In this document: positions 34,116 through 43,900 of the stretch, one piece after another
How the letters are laid out: each line of letters starts with the position of its first letter
How positions within the stretch are numbered: position 1 is the first letter of the stretch
DNA from: Bacilli bacterium
GTDB lineage: Bacteria; Bacillota; Bacilli; Bacillales; Amphibacillaceae
NCBI GenBank assembly: GCA_012838505.1
Contig: DUPD01000030.1
Span: 1-53,691 of the forward strand
Length of the DNA: 53,691 nucleotides
Reading direction: 5' to 3'
The notes under the pieces: model-generated
What the model saw: only the letters and a program-made list of their open reading frames with translations
The model's database searches: none
Told to the model about the DNA's origin: nothing
Translations under genes and position numbers: made by a program

Positions 34116-35852
34116 GTGTTTAAAAAGAAATCATTATTGCTGTTATTACTAATCGGTCTACTCGTGTTCTTTGTAGCATGTGGAGACGATAGTGACGACA
34201 CAACTGGCGGCGATGAGCCTGGCACAGAAGATGTAACAGATGGCACTGATGAAGGGGATGAAGACGGTCTTCCTTATACGACAGATCCGGAAATGGAGTA
34301 TCACTACTTTGTTGGAGCTACTGGTACTGAGGTTAACACACTTGACACTGAGTTAGGTCAAAAGTTCAAGGAAGAAACAGGTGTTAGTTTCCAAATAGAG
34401 TTCCTAGTCGGTGACTTAATGGAGCGCTTAGGTACAATGGTTGCAGGTGGAACATATCCAGACGTTGTTACTCCAGACCACGGAATTGAAATGCTACTAG
34501 ATGCTGGTGCATTGATTCCACTAAATGATTTACTTGAAGAGCACGGCCCGAATATTTTAGAGGTATATGGCGATAACATTGATCGCTTCACAATGACAGA
34601 TGGTAATATCTACTATCTTCCGTTTGGTATTACAGTAGGCGAGCATGTGCCTGATCCAAACATTAACCAAGGTGCATTTTGGATTCAAAGAGATATCTTA
34701 ATTCAAAATGATTTCCCTGAGCTTCACGGAATCGAAGAATACTTCGATTTAATCACAGCTTATGCTGATGAGAACCCAGAAATTGACGGGATGACTACAA
34801 TTCCATTTACAGGATTAACTTATGACACAAACTGGTTTACTTTCTCAAACATTCCAAACCATTTAGCTGGTTTCCCGAATGATGGTGGTGTCCAAATCGA
34901 TATGGAAACATATGAAGCTGATGTTTACGGTGATTCAGACGCAGCTTACCAATGGTTGAAGAAACTAAACGAATTAAATGCTGACGGTTATGTTGACCGT
35001 GAAATGTTTGTAAGTAATATGGATGATTTCCTAAGTAAAATATCTTCTGGACGTGTTCTTGGTTTCTTTGCATACGGATGGCAATTTGGTCAAGCACGTA
35101 TTGCTTTAGAAGATGCAGGAGTTCCAGAGCGTGAGTTTGTACCATTACCAATCGTTTTAGATGACACAGTTGAGAAGGACCAATATCTAGATCCACCTTC
35201 GTTTGTTCAAAACCGTGGTTTAGGTATTTCAGTAAATGCTGAAAGTCCAGAAAGAATTATTCAATTCATCGACAACTTAGTTAGAGAAGAAAATCAAACT
35301 TTAGTTAAGTGGGGAGAAGCAGGCAGACATTATGAGATTGATGAAGACGGCATGTTCTATCGTACAGAAGAGCAAGTTGAACTTGTTTCTGATCAAGATG
35401 AGCGTGACGCATTCGGTATGACTGCATTTGAGTGGAACTGGCCAGTTCTTAGCGGAACAATGTCAGATGGTAACTCATTCAACCCGAATGGTCAGCCGGC
35501 AGTTGCAGCACTTGAGTATGATGAAGATGACTGGCAAATTCTAGATGCATATGGCGTTGAAACGTATTCACAGCTATTTGCTGAGCCAGACGAGCGTCCT
35601 TGGTTCCCTGCATGGAGTGCAAACATTCCTCAAGGATCAGAGCCAAATCTATTTGAGGCAAGAGCTGAGGAAGTGACTCAGAATTACTATCCAAGGTTAG
35701 TATTAGCTGCCCCAGGTGAGTTTGAAGCACTATGGGAAGAGTTCCAGACGGCATATCGTTCAGCGGATTATATTGATGAGTATCTAGACTTCTTTACAAC
35801 AACAATTCAAGAGCGTATGAACGGTAACTGGCAGTTCGAGTATTTCGATTAA
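34116..35852 (+). CDS. Sugar ABC transporter substrate-binding lipoprotein (Lpl/XynE type)
   Basis: The surface lipoprotein captures the substrate, probably (methylglucurono)xylo-oligosaccharides judged by its neighbours, for the two permeases that follow. The 578-residue protein has a signal peptide ending at lipobox VAC (cysteine 22), an acidic linker to about residue 50, and then the extracellular-binding fold (ETGVSFQIEFLVGDLMERLG, GGTYPDVVTPDHG). It is longer than classical maltose-binding types and belongs to the LplA/YtcQ group. The reading frame shows more G/C-ending codons than its neighbours, consistent with strong expression. A hairpin follows, separating it from the permeases. Confidence 0.92.
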   Translation: MFKKKSLLLLLLIGLLVFFVACGDDSDDTTGGDEPGTEDVTDGTDEGDEDGLPYTTDPEMEYHYFVGATGTEVNTLDTELGQKFKEETGVSFQIEFLVGDLMERLGTMVAGGTYPDVVTPDHGIEMLLDAGALIPLNDLLEEHGPNILEVYGDNIDRFTMTDGNIYYLPFGITVGEHVPDPNINQGAFWIQRDILIQNDFPELHGIEEYFDLITAYADENPEIDGMTTIPFTGLTYDTNWFTFSNIPNHLAGFPNDGGVQIDMETYEADVYGDSDAAYQWLKKLNELNADGYVDREMFVSNMDDFLSKISSGRVLGFFAYGWQFGQARIALEDAGVPEREFVPLPIVLDDTVEKDQYLDPPSFVQNRGLGISVNAESPERIIQFIDNLVREENQTLVKWGEAGRHYEIDEDGMFYRTEEQVELVSDQDERDAFGMTAFEWNWPVLSGTMSDGNSFNPNGQPAVAALEYDEDDWQILDAYGVETYSQLFAEPDERPWFPAWSANIPQGSEPNLFEARAEEVTQNYYPRLVLAAPGEFEALWEEFQTAYRSADYIDEYLDFFTTTIQERMNGNWQFEYFD

Positions 35853-36163
35853 TTTTACCTTAAGTCTATGGCAAGCTTATGCTTGCCATAGGCCTTATTT
35901 AAAACAAGGAGAAATTCTATTTTATTGTAACCAAAAGTCTATTTGAAATCATTAATTTGGAAAAATAGACGTTCGTACAACATAGGATTTACTCAATTAT
36001 TCGCGGCCTAGAAATTATCAACTCAATATTTAACAGCAGATAGAAGACGCGGTCGAGCTAATCTAAATAGAGATTACTAGCTGAAAGATAGCAAGTAAAC
36101 TTATTTTTCTAAATTAATGACGAGTACAAGAGAGAGCAGAGCATTTAAAGGAGGTCGAAAGAA
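35853..36163 (+). other. Gap between binding protein and permease genes
   Basis: This 311-nt gap holds the hairpin at 35862-35897 and otherwise no clear gene. A ribosome-site-like caaggagaaa near 35905 leads only to tiny frames with early stops. An mRNA that is cut or partly stopped at the hairpin would give more binding protein than permease. I see no promoter of good quality. Confidence 0.5.
35862..35897 (+). terminator. Intercistronic hairpin after the binding-protein gene
   Basis: An 11-bp perfect stem ctatggcaagc/gcttgccatag with loop ttat is extended by taag/ctta. The tail cttattt is weak, so partial readthrough into the permease genes is likely. Confidence 0.7.
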
Positions 36164-37138
36164 TTGGCACAACCAGTTAATCCTTTAGCTGAGGTAGGGA
36201 AAAGTAAGAAAGGAAAACGCCTATCACCAAAGGAGTTTTTTAGAAAATGTCGAGAACAAAAAGAGTTATTATGGATGACGATACCATTTCTTATATGGCT
36301 ATTTATTTTTAAATATTTACCATTGACCGGTTGGACAATGGCGTTTCAAAATTTCAGACCAGCACTAAGTACGTTTGAGCAAGAATGGGTAGGATTTGAG
36401 CATTTTCAATTCCTATTCAAGGATGCACGGTTCTTAGAAATTTTGCGTAACACGCTTGCGATGAGTTTTATTAACTTAATCTTAGGATTTGTCACGGCGA
36501 TTGCGCTTGCGATCTTATTGAATGAGATTCGTAACCTTGCTTTCAAACGAGTTGTTCAAACAATTAGCTATATGCCACACTTCTTATCATGGGTAGTTGT
36601 AGCTGGACTTGTTGCAACGGCATTATCAATTGAGGACGGAATTATTAACACGCTACTTGTAGGCGTGGGAATTATTGATGAACCAATAGTTTGGTTAGGA
36701 GTAGGTAAGTACTTCTGGGGAATCATCGGTGCCTCAGATGTTTGGAAGAACGTTGGTTGGAACTCGATTATTTATTTAGCAGCTATTACGTCGATTGATC
36801 AAGAGCAGTATGAAGCTGCAGAAATTGATGGAGCTACTCGACTACAAAAAATTCGATACATTACTTTACCAGGAATCAGACCTGTATTTATTATCTTACT
36901 AATCATGAACATCGGTTATGTACTTGAGTCTGGTTTTGAAGCACAGTATTTATTAATGAACCCATTAAACAGAGACTTTGCAGAGAACTTAGATATTTTT
37001 GTCTTAAGATATGGTATTTCAATGGCCAACTTCTCATTAGCAACTGCTGCAGGTATGTTTAAAACCGTTGTTAGTATTATCTTTTTGTTTACTGCAAACA
37101 AAATTGCTGGAAAACTTGGGGAATCGAGACTATTCTAG
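36164..37138 (+). CDS. Sugar ABC transporter permease (LplB/XynF type)
   Basis: One half of the membrane channel of the xylo-oligosaccharide importer. The 324-residue protein has six hydrophobic segments; the permease loop that contacts the ATPase is EAAEIDGATRLQKIRYITLPGI. Start is TTG 36164, 8 nt after aaaggaggt. It lies 12 nt before the second permease. The family uses a shared MsmK-type ATPase encoded elsewhere; none is in the window. Confidence 0.93.
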   Translation: MAQPVNPLAEVGKSKKGKRLSPKEFFRKCREQKELLWMTIPFLIWLFIFKYLPLTGWTMAFQNFRPALSTFEQEWVGFEHFQFLFKDARFLEILRNTLAMSFINLILGFVTAIALAILLNEIRNLAFKRVVQTISYMPHFLSWVVVAGLVATALSIEDGIINTLLVGVGIIDEPIVWLGVGKYFWGIIGASDVWKNVGWNSIIYLAAITSIDQEQYEAAEIDGATRLQKIRYITLPGIRPVFIILLIMNIGYVLESGFEAQYLLMNPLNRDFAENLDIFVLRYGISMANFSLATAAGMFKTVVSIIFLFTANKIAGKLGESRLF

Positions 37139-37150
37139 AGGGGGGATAAC

Positions 37151-38074
37151 ATGGATTTTCTTAGAAAATTAGCTGGAAAAAGACGAGGAATCGATGATTT
37201 AGTTTTTGATTCTGTTAATATAGTTCTAATGATATTATTAGTTATAGTCATGCTTTATCCCATGTTAAATACATTAGCCATTTCATTTAACGAAGCAACG
37301 GATACAGTAAGGGGCGGGATTGGCATTTTCCCCCGTTCATTCACAACTTATAACTATGCACACGTGTTTGAAAATGCGCAAATTTTACGCGCGGGATTGA
37401 CATCAATTTTACGTACTGTAATTGGTACAGCGACAGGTGTATTTGCTTCAGCTTGTGTTGCTTACGCAATTTCGAGAGAGCACTTTGTTTTACGTCGCTT
37501 TACGACGTTAGCATTTGTTTTAACAATGTATATGAACCCAGGATTAATTCCAACGTATTTACTACACCGTGACCTTGGATTAATTGGTTCTTTCTGGATT
37601 TACATTATTCCAAGTTTAATTGGTGTATTTAATATCATTGTTATTAGATCATTTATGGATAACGTACCTAAATCTTTATTTGAATCAGCTCAAATGGATG
37701 GAGCTGGGGAGTTTGTCCAATTCTTCAAGATTGCTTTACCATTATCAATACCGGTTATTGCAACAGTTTCATTATTTATTGCCGTAGGTCAATGGAACCA
37801 GTGGTTTGACGTGTTTATTTATAACTCATCAATACCGGAACTGAGTACCCTACAATATGAATTGATGAAAGTATTGAGTAGTTCCGCATTCCAATCATCG
37901 GGAGATGCGCAGTCCCAGATTCAAGCTGGGGCAGCGGGGATTGTCGAGACCGTTACGCCACAATCTGTTCGTGCGGCAATGACAATAGTTGTATCAGTAC
38001 CTATCATTTGTGTGTATCCATTCTTACAGAAATACTTTGTAAAAGGACTAACAATTGGTGGAGTAAAAGGTTAA
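37151..38074 (+). CDS. Sugar ABC transporter permease (LplC/YtcP/XynG type)
   Basis: The second membrane half of the importer. The 307-residue protein has six hydrophobic segments, and its EAA loop is ESAQMDGAGEFVQFFKIALP. The N-terminus DLVFDSVNIVLMILLVIVMLYP and the TYNY segment are typical of the YtcP group. The gene starts 12 nt after the first permease with aggggggat upstream and is followed by a hairpin. Confidence 0.93.
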   Translation: MDFLRKLAGKRRGIDDLVFDSVNIVLMILLVIVMLYPMLNTLAISFNEATDTVRGGIGIFPRSFTTYNYAHVFENAQILRAGLTSILRTVIGTATGVFASACVAYAISREHFVLRRFTTLAFVLTMYMNPGLIPTYLLHRDLGLIGSFWIYIIPSLIGVFNIIVIRSFMDNVPKSLFESAQMDGAGEFVQFFKIALPLSIPVIATVSLFIAVGQWNQWFDVFIYNSSIPELSTLQYELMKVLSSSAFQSSGDAQSQIQAGAAGIVETVTPQSVRAAMTIVVSVPIICVYPFLQKYFVKGLTIGGVKG

Positions 38075-38081
38075 GTAAATT

Positions 38082-38125
38082 TAAAATAGCGCCAAAGGCT
38101 TATATAGCTTCGGCGCTCTATTTAT
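38082..38125 (+). terminator. Hairpin after the permease genes
   Basis: aaatagcgcc pairs with ggcgctctattt with one mismatch around a longer loop; the tail is tttattc. It is probably a weak terminator or a processing site before the catabolic genes. Confidence 0.55.
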
Positions 38126-38254
38126 TCTATGAGATGTAAGTAAGTTTGATATAGTGAGTTTCATTGTGATTTACCTATAAAAGCTCGGGTTATTTATGTT
38201 TTAAGAGTGTGGTACGAGAAAGGTGTTTAATTTATTTATTGAGGAGGAATATTA

Positions 38255-40309
38255 GTGATGAAATATAGAGCTTCAGAAAGATTGGTCGATCAACTTTCTG
38301 AAGAGAAATTAACGAGCTACCGTGCCTGGTTACAATATGAACAAATTGAGAATCAGGACTATGTGTCAAAAATAAAACCATTCGTCCAGCATGTTGCTGT
38401 AGACTTAGCTTGTGACGAAATAATTGATAACGCTTTAATTGAGTGGCAAACAGGACTAAGTTCGATGTTACAGATTAATGCATCGATCATTAAAGATGGA
38501 AGCATCGATAAAGGCCTGATTTTAAAACTGGATCAAGATTATCAAGAGGATGCATATGTTATCCAAGCATCTGGTGATCGGCTAATTTTGACGGGTGGAT
38601 CAAGCCGTGCAATTTTGTATGGTATTTTCCACATCCTGAGGTTAATCCAACAACAAGAAGCTTTAGCTGGACTAACAATTAAAGAAACACCAAAAAATAA
38701 AGTTAGAATGATTAATCATTGGGACGATATGGATGGTTCAGTTGAGCGTGGTTATGCTGGAAAATCATTCTTTTTTGATGATTATAAATTTATTAAAGAC
38801 AGACAGCGTATCTATGATTATGCGCGACTATTAAGTTCAGTTGGAATTAATGCGCTTACGATTAATAATGTTAATGTTCACCGGATTGAGACTGAATTAG
38901 TAACAGATACGTATTTATCCGATGTTAAACAAACATCTGATATTTTCAATCAATATGGGATTACGATGTATTTAAGTATTAACTATGCCGCACCTATTGA
39001 ACTCGGTATTTTAACAACAGCAGATCCACTTGATAAAGATGTAATCGCTTTCTGGGAAAAAACCGCTAAACATGTTTATGATGTTGTACCAAACTTAGGT
39101 GGCTTTTTAGTTAAGGCGGATTCAGAAAACCGTCCGGGCCCGTTTACTTACGATCGAGATCATGCCCAAGGAGCGAATATGCTCGGTAAAGCTGTAGAAC
39201 CATACGGGGGAAAAGTCATTTGGCGTTGCTTTGTTTATAACAATAAACAAGATTGGCGTGATCGGAAGACAGATCGAGCACGCGCAGCTTATGATCACTT
39301 TAAGCCACTTGATGGTAAATTTAATGATAATGTAATCTTACAAATTAAAAATGGCCCAATGGACTTCCAAGTTAGAGAACCTGTTTCACCGTTAATTGGT
39401 GAGTTAGAAAATACAAATCAATTTCTAGAGTTTCAAATTGCACAAGAATATTTAGGACAACAGCGTCATTTAGTTTACTTAATTCCACAGTGGAAAGAAG
39501 TCCTAGAGTTCGATACGTATGCAAAAGGTGAAAATACAAAAGTAAAAGATATTGTCAGTGGAGAAGTTTTTGATAATAAAATTGCCGGAATTGTTGCTGT
39601 TACGAACGTTGGAATTGATTACAATTGGACAGGACATACAATTGCACAACTGAATTTCTATGGCTATGGTCGCTTAATTTGGAATCCAGATTTAACGTCA
39701 GAAGAGATTGCACTTGAGTGGATTAAACAAACATTCGGTCATGATCCAAAAACAATTGAAACAATCATGAAGATGGTAATGCCATCATGGGAGGCATATG
39801 AGAACTACACATCACCGTTAGGAATTGGTTGGATGGTTAATGTTAGCCATCATTATGGACCGAATATTGATGGTTATGAGTATGACATGTGGGGAACTTA
39901 TCACTTTGCTGATCGCGATGGAATTGGTGTTGATCGTACGATCGCAACAGGTACTGGCTACACAGGACAATATCACGCTGAAAATCGTGATCTTTATGAA
40001 TCAATTGAGACGTGCCCAGACGAGCTATTACTTTTCTTCCACCATGTTCCCTATACACATGTGCTAAAGAGTGGCAAAACGGTGATTCAGCATATTTACG
40101 ATACACACCATAAAGGTGTTGAACAAGTTGAAGAAATGATTGCCAACTGGGATAGCTTAGCTGATAAAGTAGATGAAAGACGTCATCAAGATGTTAAAGA
40201 ACGTCTAAGCCACCAATTATGGTCGGCTAAAGAGTGGCGAGATACAATTAACAGCTATTTCTATCGTAAGTCTGGGATTGCAGATGAACAAAATCGAAAA
40301 ATTTATTAG
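38255..40309 (+). CDS. aguA: GH67 alpha-glucuronidase
   Basis: The enzyme removes (4-O-methyl)glucuronic acid from the non-reducing-end xylose of imported aldouronic acids, inverting the bond. The 684-residue protein shows the catalytic residues in exact register with the Geobacillus enzyme: acid E291 in [11 protein letters not shown], and the base pair D370 ([11 protein letters not shown]) and E398 (AQEYLG). The three-domain length is typical and there is no signal peptide. It is the first gene of the glucuronate block; uxuA follows at 17 nt. Two ATG codons, 38255 and 38258, may start it after gaggagga. Confidence 0.95.
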   Translation: MMKYRASERLVDQLSEEKLTSYRAWLQYEQIENQDYVSKIKPFVQHVAVDLACDEIIDNALIEWQTGLSSMLQINASIIKDGSIDKGLILKLDQDYQEDAYVIQASGDRLILTGGSSRAILYGIFHILRLIQQQEALAGLTIKETPKNKVRMINHWDDMDGSVERGYAGKSFFFDDYKFIKDRQRIYDYARLLSSVGINALTINNVNVHRIETELVTDTYLSDVKQTSDIFNQYGITMYLSINYAAPIELGILTTADPLDKDVIAFWEKTAKHVYDVVPNLGGFLVKADSENRPGPFTYDRDHAQGANMLGKAVEPYGGKVIWRCFVYNNKQDWRDRKTDRARAAYDHFKPLDGKFNDNVILQIKNGPMDFQVREPVSPLIGELENTNQFLEFQIAQEYLGQQRHLVYLIPQWKEVLEFDTYAKGENTKVKDIVSGEVFDNKIAGIVAVTNVGIDYNWTGHTIAQLNFYGYGRLIWNPDLTSEEIALEWIKQTFGHDPKTIETIMKMVMPSWEAYENYTSPLGIGWMVNVSHHYGPNIDGYEYDMWGTYHFADRDGIGVDRTIATGTGYTGQYHAENRDLYESIETCPDELLLFFHHVPYTHVLKSGKTVIQHIYDTHHKGVEQVEEMIANWDSLADKVDERRHQDVKERLSHQLWSAKEWRDTINSYFYRKSGIADEQNRKIY

Positions 40310-40326
40310 TTAGGAGGCTATAAACA

Positions 40327-41394
40327 TTGAAAATGACTTATAGATGGTATGGAAGAGATGATCACATCCCTCTTTCATACTTTAAACAAGTTCCAGGAGC
40401 TACCGGAGTTGTTGGAGGAATTTTCCACATTCCGGCTGGTGAAGATTGGCCTGAAGAAGATGTAAAGAATCTGATAGAGGAAGCAAATAATGCTGGACTT
40501 GAACTTGAAGTGATTGAGAGTGTCAATGTTCATGATGATATTAAACTTGGCTTACCATCTCGGGATCGCTACATCGAAAATTATAAATCAACAATGCGCA
40601 CGTTAAGTAAGTATGGAATTAAAGTCATTTGTTATAACTTTATGCCAATTTTTGATTGGACTCGGTCAGACTTAGCGATGCCACTAGAAGATGGATCAAA
40701 CGCATTGGCCTATGAACGTGACAAAGTAGAGGGTATCGATCCAAACGTATTAATCAGACGCATCTTGGAAGGTTCTAAGGGACATGCAATGCCCGGTTGG
40801 GAACCAGAAAGATTAGCTGGGATTAAGAAGTTGTTTGAACAATATGATGGTATGACTGAAGAAAAACTATTTGATAACCTAGTTTACTTTTTAGAGCAAA
40901 TTATTCCTGTTGCAAAAGAATGTGATATCAAAATGGCAATTCACCCGGATGATCCACCTTGGAGTGTATTTGGTTTACCAAGAATCGTTAAGAATGAAGC
41001 TGACTTAGATCGGATTATTAAAGCTGTCGATGAGCCTGAAAATGGACTAACACTTTGTTCAGGTTCTTTAGGGGCAAATCCTGATAACGATTTGGTAGCT
41101 ATTTTCGACAAATATACGGCGATGGAACGAGCACCGTTTCTCCATATCCGAAATGTTAAACATAATGAAAAAGGTGACTTCCATGAAGTTGCACATAAAG
41201 ATGAGACAGGTTCAGTTGATGTGAAGGGGATTGTTAAAGTTCTTTACAAAAATAACTTTAAGGGATATTGGCGTCCAGACCATGGTCGGATGATTTGGGG
41301 AGAAGAAGGTCGTCCAGGTTATGGCTTGTATGACCGAGCATTAGGAGCGAGCTACATTCAAGGGATCTGGGACATCTTAGAGGAGGAAAAATAA
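40327..41394 (+). CDS. uxuA: Mannonate dehydratase UxuA
   Basis: UxuA dehydrates D-mannonate to 2-keto-3-deoxygluconate. The 355-residue protein is the TIM-barrel family: KMAIHPDDPPW with metal-binding His, TLCSGSLGANPDND, HIRNVKH and YWRPDHGRMIWGEE at the C-terminus. Start is TTG 40327 with ttaggaggc upstream. It is followed at 2 nt by uxuB. Confidence 0.95.
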   Translation: MKMTYRWYGRDDHIPLSYFKQVPGATGVVGGIFHIPAGEDWPEEDVKNLIEEANNAGLELEVIESVNVHDDIKLGLPSRDRYIENYKSTMRTLSKYGIKVICYNFMPIFDWTRSDLAMPLEDGSNALAYERDKVEGIDPNVLIRRILEGSKGHAMPGWEPERLAGIKKLFEQYDGMTEEKLFDNLVYFLEQIIPVAKECDIKMAIHPDDPPWSVFGLPRIVKNEADLDRIIKAVDEPENGLTLCSGSLGANPDNDLVAIFDKYTAMERAPFLHIRNVKHNEKGDFHEVAHKDETGSVDVKGIVKVLYKNNFKGYWRPDHGRMIWGEEGRPGYGLYDRALGASYIQGIWDILEEEK

Positions 41395-41396
41395 TC

Positions 41397-42242
41397 ATGA
41401 AACCGACACATCATAATTTAAAAGGTAAAGTTGCTGTAGTTACAGGTGGTGGTGGTGTTCTTTGCGGCTCAATGGCTAAGGAATTAGCGAAGCATGGAAT
41501 GAAAATTGCCATTTTAAACTATCCAAAAGAATTCGGTGACATAACGGCTGAAGCAATCAATAATGATGGCGGTGAGGCTATCTCGGTATTTTGTGACGTG
41601 ACAAAGCACGATGTTGTGGAAGAAGCAATGGATGAAGTTGTTAAAGTATTTGGTCGTGTCGATCTATTGATTAATGGTGCAGGAGGGAATCACCCTGGTG
41701 GTTCTACAACGAATGAATATTATGACGAAGCAGACGTTGCTAATGAAGAAGTTCGGAGTTTCTTTGACTTAACGTTAGATGGATTTAATCATGTTTTTAA
41801 TCTTAACCTAATGGGGACGTTAATTCCTTCTCAAGTCTTTACGAAAGAATTGCTTAAAACAAAAGGATCAATTATTAATATGTCGTCGATGAGTGCACCA
41901 TCACCAATGACAAAAGTACCTGCCTACAGTGCAGCAAAAGCTGGAATTGAGAACTTTACACAATGGATGGCTGTTCACTTTGGTGAAACAGGTATTCGAG
42001 TGAATGCGATTGCACCAGGCTTTTTCCTAACTGAACAAAATCGTCAATTACTAACGAATGAAGATGGTTCTTATACGCCGCGTACGACAAAAATTTTATC
42101 ACAAACCCCAATGAATCGTCTCGGTAAGCCGGAGGATCTCCATGGTGTTCTCCTGTGGTTAGCAGATGATGAGTATAGTGGTTTTGTAACGGGAATCAGT
42201 GTTCCAATTGATGGAGGCTTCATGGCCTATTCGGGTGTGTAG
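41397..42242 (+). CDS. uxuB: D-mannonate (fructuronate) oxidoreductase, SDR type
   Basis: The SDR reduces D-fructuronate to D-mannonate, between UxaC and UxuA. The 281-residue protein has the N-terminal VVTGGGGVLCGSMAKEL dinucleotide loop, LINGAGGNHPGG, SSMSAPSPM and the YSAAKAG catalytic tetrad, ending in IPIDGGFMAYSGV. It corresponds to B. subtilis UxuB (YjmF), an SDR not related to E. coli UxuB. The assignment rests on the pathway context. Confidence 0.9.
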   Translation: MKPTHHNLKGKVAVVTGGGGVLCGSMAKELAKHGMKIAILNYPKEFGDITAEAINNDGGEAISVFCDVTKHDVVEEAMDEVVKVFGRVDLLINGAGGNHPGGSTTNEYYDEADVANEEVRSFFDLTLDGFNHVFNLNLMGTLIPSQVFTKELLKTKGSIINMSSMSAPSPMTKVPAYSAAKAGIENFTQWMAVHFGETGIRVNAIAPGFFLTEQNRQLLTNEDGSYTPRTTKILSQTPMNRLGKPEDLHGVLLWLADDEYSGFVTGISVPIDGGFMAYSGV

Positions 42243-42261
42243 GAAGGAGTTTTGATAAAAA

Positions 42262-42897
42262 ATGTTAGCAGCGTTAAAACGAGATAAATTAGTCGCTATA
42301 TTTAGGAAAGTTCCTAATGAAGCGGCGATAGAAACTGCAGAAGCGGTTGTTCGTGGTGGAATTAATTTTATTGAAATCACAATGGATGCGCCGGAAGCAG
42401 ATCAACAAATTAAAGCTGTAATCAATCATTTTCAAGGACAAGAGGTTTTTGTGGGTGCAGGTACTGTTCTCAATGTTGAAATGGCTAAAAAGGCTGTCGT
42501 TGCAGGCTCACAATTTCTTGTTTCACCGAGCCTGGATGAAAAAGTTGTGAACTACTGTGAGGCTAACAATGTTCCTATGTTCCCGGGAGTTTTAACACCG
42601 ACAGAGGCAGAACAAGCGAATCAACTAGGATGTACATTTGTGAAAATTTTCCCGGCGGGTTCAATGGGAGCATCGTATATTAAAAATCTAAAAGGTCCAT
42701 TAAGTCATATCGATTTTATGGCAACTGGTGGCGTCAATTTAGATAATATTCGTTCGTTTATTGATAACGGTGCTGCAGCCATCGGTTTAGGGAGTCAGCT
42801 CGTCAACTTAACTAAAATAAGTGAAGGTGATTTTGACTCAATTGAAGCTGTTGCTAAGCAGTATACGGATTTAGCAAAGGGTGCTTATGATGGTTGA
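42262..42897 (+). CDS. kdgA: 2-keto-3-deoxy-6-phosphogluconate aldolase
   Basis: The aldolase cleaves KDPG to pyruvate and glyceraldehyde-3-phosphate. The 211-residue class I protein has FIEITMDAPEA (the catalytic Glu), FVGAGTVLN, and the Schiff-base lysine in FVKIFPAGSMG. aaggagt precedes ATG 42262. Its end overlaps kdgK by a few nucleotides. Confidence 0.95.
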   Translation: MLAALKRDKLVAIFRKVPNEAAIETAEAVVRGGINFIEITMDAPEADQQIKAVINHFQGQEVFVGAGTVLNVEMAKKAVVAGSQFLVSPSLDEKVVNYCEANNVPMFPGVLTPTEAEQANQLGCTFVKIFPAGSMGASYIKNLKGPLSHIDFMATGGVNLDNIRSFIDNGAAAIGLGSQLVNLTKISEGDFDSIEAVAKQYTDLAKGAYDG

Positions 42898-43864
42898 TGT
42901 AGTTACTCTCGGTGAAACAATGGTTTTATTCCAGCCAAGTTCACAAGGGAAAATTACCGATTCTCAATATTTTTTAAAAACAATTGGTGGAGCAGAGTCG
43001 AATGTCGCGCTAGCTTTAGCGCGACTAAACCACACTGTTCGGTGGATTAGTAAATTAGGCAAAGACCCATTTGGTCAATTAATTTTGAAGACTCTACAAG
43101 CAGAAGGTGTAGCTACTGATTACGTGATGACAGATGCAGATCATCCAACGGCAGTTTTTTTCAAGGAAGCGAGACCGTTACGTGATCCAGCTGTTTATTA
43201 TTATCGTAAACATTCAGCAGCTAGCCAGTTGAAACCAACTGACTTTAATGATGATTGGCTAGCGGAAGTCAGACATTTACATGTGACGGGGATTACCCCG
43301 GCGCTAAGTCATGATGCGTTCTTGTTAGTTGAAAAAACGATGCAACGAGCACGTGAACTCGGGCTAACTGTTTCTTTTGATCCGAATATTCGCTTCAAGC
43401 TCTGGTCTAAACAAGAAGCAAAAGAAAAGCTGTTAAAGCTATTACCATATAGCACAATCTTTTTACCGGGTGAGGATGAACTACACTTTTTATTTTCAGA
43501 AGTCGAGTCGATGGAGCAGATCATTGATCAGATCCATGAACTAGGTGTAGATTTAGTTGTGATTAAGCAAGGCACGGAAGGATCGATGGCTTCGTTAAAA
43601 GGCAAGATAATTGAAAAACCTGCTTTTAAAGTTGACCATGTCGTTGACTCTGTTGGTGCAGGTGATGCCTATAGTGCTGGACTTTTACATGAGTTACTTA
43701 AAGCAGATCTGCACTCAATTAACCTTGAGCAACTGGAATCGGCGCTAGTGACAGCAAACACGATGGGTGCATATGCGACTCAATTTCAAGGGGATTGGGA
43801 AGGGGCTCCGACCGAAGAAGAATTAAATGATCTATTAGGAAAAGAAGTGCTAATCGATCGTTAG
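42890..43864 (+). CDS. kdgK: 2-keto-3-deoxygluconate kinase
   Basis: KdgK phosphorylates KDG to KDPG. The PfkB-family protein shows TIGGAESNVALALARL, the HPTAVFFKEARPL substrate region, SFDPNIR and the C-terminal VDSVGAGDAYSAGLL with catalytic Asp. The frame could begin at GTG 42881, but MVDVVTLGET from ATG 42890 or 42887 after caaagg is the family-like start, giving 324 or 325 residues. The start lies inside the end of kdgA, so translation is coupled. Confidence 0.95.
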   Translation: MVDVVTLGETMVLFQPSSQGKITDSQYFLKTIGGAESNVALALARLNHTVRWISKLGKDPFGQLILKTLQAEGVATDYVMTDADHPTAVFFKEARPLRDPAVYYYRKHSAASQLKPTDFNDDWLAEVRHLHVTGITPALSHDAFLLVEKTMQRARELGLTVSFDPNIRFKLWSKQEAKEKLLKLLPYSTIFLPGEDELHFLFSEVESMEQIIDQIHELGVDLVVIKQGTEGSMASLKGKIIEKPAFKVDHVVDSVGAGDAYSAGLLHELLKADLHSINLEQLESALVTANTMGAYATQFQGDWEGAPTEEELNDLLGKEVLIDR

Positions 43865-43900
43865 AGTAATTTGAATAATACGAGAAAAAGGAGAAATTGC

